From positions 1,178,001-1,242,000 of the forward strand of contig JAPWGK010000002.1 in assembly GCA_029641185.1 (NCBI GenBank): a stretch of DNA of 64,000 nucleotides, given 5' to 3'. The notes beneath the pieces were generated by a model. It was not told the origin of the DNA. It did no database searches and was given only the letters and a program-made list of their open reading frames with translations. Below, piece after piece: positions 57,064-64,000 of the stretch. A program made the translations under genes and the position numbers. This stretch comes from Pseudofabraea citricarpa (lineage: Eukaryota > Ascomycota > Leotiomycetes > Helotiales > Dermateaceae). Position 1 is the stretch's first letter. Every line of letters begins with the position of its first letter.

Positions 57064-60026
57064 ATGACTACACCAGGTAAGTTGCTCTCAATTGACGCTG
57101 AGATAAACTAACATGAAGCAAGCCCCTACACCACGTCAAGGTGAAAAAGTTCGTTCTCATGTTTGCATATTTTGTGACTCGGCATTCACTCGTGCCGAGC
57201 ATCTTCGGCGTCATGTTCTTTCACGTGGGTGTACCTAACTGCCCCTTTAATGTCTAGCTAGCTAACCAGAAGCACGCAAAGATGAAAACAGGAAGACACA
57301 CAAATGTAAAATATGCAACATGAAATATGGTAGAGCAGATGTTTTGAAGAGGCATATGAGAAAATGTACCAGAGACAATGAACGTCGGACCGGATTTTTA
57401 AGTGGTCAAGGAACGGAACCCATTGGAAAAGAGAGGTAGGTAATTCACAGTTACATCTTAGCCTATTCTATCCGCGAAGATAATTCTATTGATTTCTTAG
57501 AATATGAAACTGATTGTACGGTTCTTAGCAGGAGGCCTGTAGAAGTAACCGGGTCTGAAAGTCATAAGCATGAGGCTTCTCAAAGGAGCTCAGGACACGA
57601 CAATAACCCTATGCCATCGAGTATAAATGAAACAAACTACAATGTATGCCATTCTTTTAGTAGATTTCATCAAGACACTCTACTAGAAATAATCTTGGTT
57701 TCACATTATGCTAATGAATACAAGTCCTTCTTACCATCTCCAACATCACTTCCACCATCAAGTCATGTTGAGGTTGTCCAGAGCTCCCAGAGTTCATATC
57801 TAATTGACAGAAACCACGAAACAGATCTCCAATCTACATACGACGTCTCTGAGAATTTCATGTTTTTAGAAGAGGCACTTCTTCCAGAATTCAATTATAA
57901 TTCTATGGACTTTCTTGCGGATATTTATCCCGAAGAGCCTCTTAATATTACAATCTCACCTCAGAGCTGTGAGATTCGGGATCAGTATCGGGAACTTAAT
58001 CTGACTTCGATATCACAAAATGATACCATGAGAGTTGACACGGATCCTAACGGAAATAAAGAACTACGAATAAGTACCGAAGATGTCAACTCATTTGAAG
58101 AAAATCTCATGTGTTCTGACACCTCCAACCGGCTGGCAGACTTTTGCTTTCCCAGCAGATGGAGGATTTTAAGACTTCTGACTGCCTATTTTGACTACTT
58201 TGATCCTCATACACCAATAATACATCGTGCATCTTTCAATTTGTCTGAGAACTCCCGTAAGTCTATCATGCCATTAGAAGGTTGCTTGTATCAACCGCTT
58301 AAAGTTCCAAGCTGCTTTAGTATTGGCGATGTTGGCCATAGGAGGACTTCACGTGCATGAACACGAATTTGCCAAAAAGGCATACGAAGCATGCAATGTT
58401 CTTCTTGCCGAGGTAAATTTAAATACTCCTAGTGATCGTTAAACTAATTATCTGCAGCATGAAATTGAGCGTGCGTCTGGCCAAAAGCAACCATTTGCTA
58501 TTTGGCCTATCCAGACAGCAGTTCTATGCGCCCAGTTTGGTGCTTTTAGCGACGACGAAGTTGAGTCTCATCGATCGCAACGACAATTCTCCTTTATTGC
58601 AACAGTAAGACTCCTGGACATTTTATGTTCTTGACTAAAATTGGATAATAGATGCTTAGGGAAGGCCATGATCAAGTTGCAAAGGTTCAAAGATTGCCAA
58701 TCCTTACATGGTCTGACTGGATTTTCCTAGAAACATTCAGCAGGTAAACTCTCCTGAGATAACAACAGTCCGCACATGTGTATAATAACTGACATTATAC
58801 AAGAGTCACAACCTGGACAGTGATTCTGTGTTCTGTTATCTTATCTTTCGATTCAGCTGCTGTTTGCATGGTCGCACATCAGCCAGTAGATCTCCCACTA
58901 CCCTGTGATCAAAATATATGGTATACTCAATCTGCGCACAAGTGGCAGCGAGCACGAGGTCACTCATTTCAACAAACAGGCATTGGACTGTGGACAGCCA
59001 CAAAGATGCTTCTACAGGGTGAGAATTTGTCAGTGGATTTGAGTCCCTATGGATTATTAGCTCTAATCGGGGCAATATCATCTTACATCTGCAGTCACGA
59101 GAGACTCTCTATGGGGTCAGGAGACAATGCTAGAAACTCATTTACTCATCAGCTCGAGCACACTTTAAATCTATGGGAAGAGCTTTGGCGCAAACATCCA
59201 CAAGCAGAGCAAGTTCCAAGTCGACAAGGTGATCCACTCATGTCTGATTGTTTTTCGATTCTTGGATCTGCATATTATCATCTATGGACTGGCTCCGAAC
59301 TGCAAACTCTCAAACAATTTACCAAAGAACCATCCATTTTCCCTCGGCTACCTGACTTCCGAGCGTCGCCAACTGCTCTGAAAGCAGTCAAGTACGCCGC
59401 TAACTCATGGTCTGTTCGCAGCAAATTGGGAATCTCGCATCTGGAGAAGACAGGGGCTTTGGTATTTGGAGGTCATACTTTAGTCACGGCATTCGAAGGT
59501 GGTAAGTATTTAAAGACTCTTTTCAAAATACTAAAGCCTGGTGCTAATTAACTTAAAGTTCTCCTGCTGGCCTGGTGGCTATACACCACAGATGTAGAGG
59601 CTCGTTTGGAGAGTACTCGCAATGAGCAAGAACGCGTCTTAGATCGTTTGATCCGAGAAATTTTCGAAGAATTGACAGATCAAGGTATTGAGATTGCACA
59701 AAAGCCACGTTCGGCTATTTTGATTGATTGTTATCAACGGCTTACATCCCCCTGGGTTTGGACCTGTAAGAATCTATTCCATTTCCACCAATTTTATTAC
59801 AAACGCTAATTTGATTAGACGCCAACATAGTTTCACAGGATCTCTCTACATTTTTAGACAAGTTAAACTTGCTTGCCATTAATGTGTAGATACCATGCCG
59901 CTTTCTGGTGAGGCATTTATTCGTACTTGGGCATGGAAATGGAACACAAGTGATTACCTTGAGGCATACAATGTGCCAGTTGTTCCAATAGACAAAAAGA
60001 TGATTGAACATACTGTAGAGCTCTAG
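57064..60026 (+). CDS. C2H2 zinc-finger + fungal_trans transcription factor
   Basis: Ten exons: 57064-57076, 57123-57224, 57270-57435, 57532-58256, 58312-58412, 58458-58604, 58652-58743, 58804-59501, 59559-59765 and 59890-60026 (795 residues). The first exon is only 13 nt. Finger 1 is C-I-F-C..FTRAEHLRRH, followed by V-L-S-Q in my splicing, where a second histidine is expected. Finger 2 is C-K-I-C..YGRADVLKRH with R-K-C after it. A long polar linker precedes the fungal_trans-type domain from about residue 300, with LRLLTAYFDYFDPHTPIIHR, LAMLAIGGLHVHEHEFAKKA, P-I-Q-T-A-V-L-C-A-Q and R-Q-F-S-F-I-A-T. Two N-terminal C2H2 fingers plus this domain is a known fungal regulator layout. Lying at the cluster edge, it is the best candidate for pathway control. 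Confidence 0.88.
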
Positions 60027-61771
60027 GTGGTTGTTTCGTGATATTTGAAATCAACGCCCATGCTACGTAAAGGTTTCACAAGGAAATATGTCGCGTGGTT
60101 TCAAATTTCCTCCACCCTGCAACCAGTTGTAAATACAGGCTTCATCCGCTCTTAAAGTATTATTTAAAATCAAATATAGCGGTAACAATATGCCTTTATG
60201 TTTGGATTGTTCCTCGGTATTAGCTGCTAAGATAGCTCGGTACAACTAATTCTTCAACAAAAGTTGACTAGTGTAAAGCAGAAGGAGTTTGGATTTATGT
60301 GATCTACAGTCTCGAGGAGTCGAATAGTCCAGACGTCTCCAACTGTCCTGTCGAAATTGTTCATGCGATGCTTCTAGAAACGGATGCGTGTATCCAGATA
60401 ACATCTCAAAGAGGACACTATTGGCGATTGCGTACCTTGCCACACGGCAGTATTGTTGTTCAACGCGGTTCCTGCCGATCATGTCTCTACCAGGTTAAGC
60501 TAAGGTTGGCGGAAATAAGCATTGCTTGGACGAAGCTGGGGTCAGAGTCACATCGATCTGATCTGAAACGACTCCCCAGTTTTCATCGCCTAGAATTTTA
60601 CTCAATTCGTGTCCATTTTACTTCATTTGATAACGTCAAAAGTCTTCACCACAGTTCAAATATGCAGAATCTTGCACATCTCTTAGAAGCCCATACTTAT
60701 AATGCCTGGATGAATGGTTAATGCGGGCCAGCGCAATTGCGCGATACGACATGGAAGATCTTCCTTTTCTCCGACAGTAGATTCGGCTAGACTCATCCGA
60801 CGAACGACGACGAATCTTTGTATCGCCTTGGTTTCTGTCGAGGATGTTGCTTCTGAAATTTTATGCTTCTCTACCGGTAGGGTCGGCCCTATCCTTAACC
60901 TTCTCTACCACACCGGATATTCCTCCTCGAACATATCTGCGGCGTTAGCCTACGAGATATTTGCTCACTGGACATGGAGTATTAGTGGAAAGTCACTATT
61001 GACTAGACTAGGAGATCTTACAATTCGGCAATTGTAGTTGGCACTTTCATCATAATCGATCCCAACCTATTTTGGAGATTCAATACGAATTGAATTATCT
61101 TCAAGAATGACCTTCCGTGACAGGAGGAAGGCTCTGAATCGTTTGGGAACCTTCAAGATCTTAAATGGTCAACAGCCTCTCAAGTTCTCAAATCCCATTC
61201 ATTTTCATTATGCAATTCATTCGGAGCATTTGTTCGAGTTTTTGACGTGTTCCTCGCTTCTGTGTCATAAACCATGTCTAGCGAGAGCAGGGAAATGTAC
61301 TGTATGATTTCTCAACCAGTAGCTTGTTCACAATGCCTGCACTACTCAATTCCTTGTCCTTGCGACCGGGAAAAGAGCAGGAATTCCCCTTCATCTGATT
61401 TCATCTTTCTCGATGCCGATCTTTATGTCTGATACATGAGAGAGGTAACATTTGGAGGTGGTGGCGTTTTGTCCCTTGATAGGATCGTCATCTGTGGACC
61501 TAGGTGGAGTTGTTATGGAGTATGGGTAGATCTTATAGATGGGGAAAGAGACGAGTAGCGTATTTTCCATCTCCTATTGAGTTTCGTCTGGTATAAGTTC
61601 CTCGAGAACTCTATCCCGTGTGGATATGGGATTCTTTCTTTTATATCTCTGTGCACTTTTCCTTCTACCCCACTGCCGCAGCTAACGGCCCGGAGAATCC
61701 TCTATTCATATTTATACTTCTACCAAGCCTTCTTAGTATCTTTACTGGTGGCGTTTTAGTTCGTTGCGGAG
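60027..61771. other. Intergenic
   Basis: About 1.7 kb. A plus-strand frame of 140 codons (60299-60721) and shorter ones show no domain or splice support. The final 300 bases are T/C-rich and probably hold the promoter of the membrane protein gene. Confidence 0.4.
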
Positions 61772-63251
61772 ATGCCTGTCAACATTGAGCAGTGGACTGA
61801 ATATGGCATTGGACAGTTCGTTTTCCTTCTACGTTTCTACTGTAGATGGAAAGTTGTAGGCATACGAAACTTTGCTTGGGATGATTTCTTCGCATTTGTT
61901 GCTATGGTAAATCGGTACGGATCCAGGAACTAGGCCATTGCTAATAGTTATTCGCAGTTGATGTGGATATCAGACACTGTCACAGTCCAAATTATAGGTT
62001 TGTCTCATTTTGAGGATCAATCTGCTGAGTACTAACATAATTTAAAGCTGATCATGGTGCCTTCGTTGGTCTTACTCCCGAAACCATCAGCGCACTTACA
62101 GATGATGAGATAGCCAATCTGGAAACTGGCTCCAAAGCTCTCTTCATTGCTTGGCTATCATATGTTACTCTCATTTGGTCTTTGAAAGCATCCGTCTTGT
62201 GCTTTTACGCTCGTCTTACGTATGTGTCTTATTACACAATCTTGTGAAACCATTACTTACTCTTCACCGCAGGCTTGGTCTCTGGCAACAAAAGTTTGTC
62301 AAGATCTTGATAGGTCCGGTAGTCCTAACATACTTGGCAAGCATGCTTACTCTGTTCCTCCACTGTACTCCTATTCAGAAGAATTGGCAAATCAAACCCT
62401 TCGCTGGTGGTCAGTAGCTAATCTTTCCATAAATCGATTCATTTGCTAACTTCAACGCAGAGAAGTGTACATTGTTCGTCGCGAACTACATAGTCGTGAT
62501 TATTGGAAACGTTTGCACCGATCTAGCAATCCTCTACATTCCTCTTCCCATGATCTGGGCCGTCAAAATACCCATCCGACGTAAACTGGCCATCAGTGTT
62601 CTACTGTCTTCTGGAATCTTCGTCATCATCGCTGCAATCCTTCGTTGCGTTCTCAGCCTCAAATATGTCGACGAAGTTGGTGCTTCTACAATCTGGGGGA
62701 TTCGCGAGACCTTTATTGCTGTGTTGGCCATTTCCGCTGCTGCAATCAAACCATACTTTTCACGAAATCGCTGGACGGGCACTTCGAGTAACAATAAGAA
62801 TGGTAATACGTCAACGGGCGTGCTGGACCGGTCCGATCTGAAGAAGGGGTCGGTCAAGATACCTAGCACCAGCGAACGAAATTTCACCAAGTCATGGCAA
62901 GACAAGAATAATTCAGACATCGAACTTGGTCTGACAAACGAACCATCACTTCACGGCAGCCAAGACGAGTTTGTCTCCACCCCCGATATCATCTCGGGCA
63001 AATTTCCAGGAAACTCTGGGAGCTGGAATGTTGGTCCTGAGCACAAAGACCCCAAGAAACTCAAGCCGAAATCGTCTTCGGGTGGTCCGATGCAGATTCA
63101 AGTTACGACAACGTTTATTCATGATGATAGTGAACTCAATTCTCCTATTACTGGCGGACTTCATTCAAGTAAGCCATCCGAAGTGTGGTCGCCTCATGGT
63201 GAAAGCACCACGATGGTGAGTGCGACACGGAACAAAATAAGAGACAGGTGA
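61772..63251 (+). CDS. Rhodopsin-like (PTH11-type) fungal integral membrane protein
   Basis: Five exons: 61772-61906, 61958-61997, 62048-62219, 62273-62409 and 62461-63251 (424 residues). Helices are visible across F-V-F-L-L-R-F-Y-C-R-W, the F-A-W-D-D-F-F-A-F motif, SYVTLIWSLKASVLCFYARL, KILIGPVVLTYLASMLTLFL then H-C-T-P, YIVVIIGNVCTDLAILYIPL then P-M-I-W, and the last two in LAISVLLSSGIFVIIAAILR and the W-G-I-R-E-T-F-I-A-V-L-A-I-S block. This order and the D-D, C-T-P and P-M-I-W marks are those of the fungal rhodopsin-like family. A 150-residue Ser/Lys/Gly-rich cytosolic tail follows. Likely a plasma-membrane sensor; ligand unknown. N-terminal residues before helix 1 are very few. Confidence 0.88.
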
Positions 63252-63843
63252 TCTTAGCGGGCTTCTGTTATATGGATACATAATGGATGTAATCAAGGAG
63301 TCTTTTTAGTTTTAATCTCATTGGAAAATATCAAACATTTCACCAAGTTATATATATGCAGCCTTTTTGCGGTGATGTTATGAGCCTTAAGAGGTACCTC
63401 ATGTTACTGAATAGCCTACACGCTAGGTAGAGAGAAAGAGCTTAGTGGGTTTCTAAGTCTAATAAATAAGAATGCGGTTGTTAGACATGGAATTATACAA
63501 CCAAGTATTTAAAGAGAGGGAGAACTTCCTACGTTGGATTACTCGGCATGTAAATGCATTTGGGCTACATTGAATTCTCAAGAAAGTAAAAATCTCAGTC
63601 TCACTCTCAAAAAGAATACATAATACCCAGACACTGTAGCATTTTTCAAGCCACCTATCGTTCTTGTTTGAGAAAAACCAAGTTGGAAAGTATAAACATC
63701 CGTCTCAAGTGATACAACATTTCCGAACTGAGATAAAACCATTGAAAGTTATGCGATCTCAATAGGAAAAGATAAGAGACCCTAAATGATAGTACAATTT
63801 CATATTGAAATAAACAATTAGCCCAAGACTTTACTCTTCCAAA
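63252..63843. other. Intergenic between convergent genes
   Basis: 3' flanks of the membrane protein gene and the edge gene. AT-rich, no feature recognised. Confidence 0.4.
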
Positions 63844-64000
63844 TCATGCGCTCTTTTCTTTTTCTTTCATACCAACCTCCGACCCAACCCATTCGTCACT
63901 ACCGCTTGCAAGATCTTCTGCCATGAAACCCGCAATATCTTCATATTTCGTTGTATATTTCCAAGCTCCAATAAGGCAAATATAAAGAATCGTTCCAATA
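63844..64000 (-). CDS. C-terminal end of a probable membrane transporter (partial)
   Basis: A minus-strand frame enters from the right edge and stops at TGA (63846-63844). The 51 visible residues start with a hydrophobic helix, I-G-T-I-L-Y-I-C-L-I-G-A-W-K, and go on with a short polar tail rich in Glu and Lys. This looks like the last transmembrane helix and cytosolic tail of an amino-acid-permease-like carrier, but too little is present to name the family. Confidence 0.4.
   Translation of the reverse strand, partial: IGTILYICLIGAWKYTTKYEDIAGFMAEDLASGSDEWVGSEVGMKEKEKSA

Noticed and set aside
60299..60721. 140-codon frame downstream of the C2H2 regulator
   Set aside because: No recognisable domain and no splice continuation; codon pattern not convincing.

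Overview
This window is nuclear DNA of a filamentous ascomycete (Pezizomycotina). Most genes are broken by 45-125 nt introns with GT..AG ends and CTAAC-type branch sites, and the gene content is fungal: Zn2Cys6 and C2H2/fungal_trans regulators, an acid trehalase, rhodopsin-like (PTH11-type) membrane proteins, P450, MFS, PL3 pectate lyase. A plant-associated Leotiomycete would fit, but nothing here fixes the order. Exon limits below were read by hand from splice signals, and nearly all models close in frame.

Layout. 0-8.6 kb is housekeeping-like: the C-terminus of a PLP decarboxylase, a DUF985 cupin, a Gts1-type ArfGAP and a secreted, probably GPI-anchored acid trehalase. 8.6-14.2 kb is a gene-poor island: a very AT/TpA-rich stretch that looks RIP-mutated, then two decayed low-complexity genes lying tail to tail and sharing a 33-bp repeat in their 3' flanks. 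15.6-35 kb holds scattered genes: a seven-helix membrane protein, a sphingoid base kinase, a Zn2Cys6 regulator followed by a P450, a coiled-coil protein, a decayed gene and a rhodopsin-like membrane protein. 35-38.3 kb holds no gene I can defend.

38.3-60 kb is the main point of interest. It looks like a secondary-metabolite cluster built around an isocyanide (isonitrile) synthase fused to an Fe(II)/2-oxoglutarate dioxygenase (42645-44874, minus). Around it are an HD-domain cyanamide-hydratase-like protein, an MCT-type MFS transporter, two FAD aromatic-type monooxygenases, an O-methyltransferase and a C2H2 + fungal_trans regulator. A pectate lyase and a clearly broken LovD/beta-lactamase-like acyltransferase lie inside it. 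The simplest reading is that the core enzyme turns an aromatic amino acid into a vinyl isocyanide, the monooxygenases and methyltransferase decorate it, the MFS protein exports it and the C2H2 protein controls the genes. The product cannot be read from sequence. The broken acyltransferase suggests the pathway has lost, or is losing, an acylation step in this strain.

61.8-64 kb carries a second rhodopsin-like membrane protein and the C-terminal end of a probable transporter.
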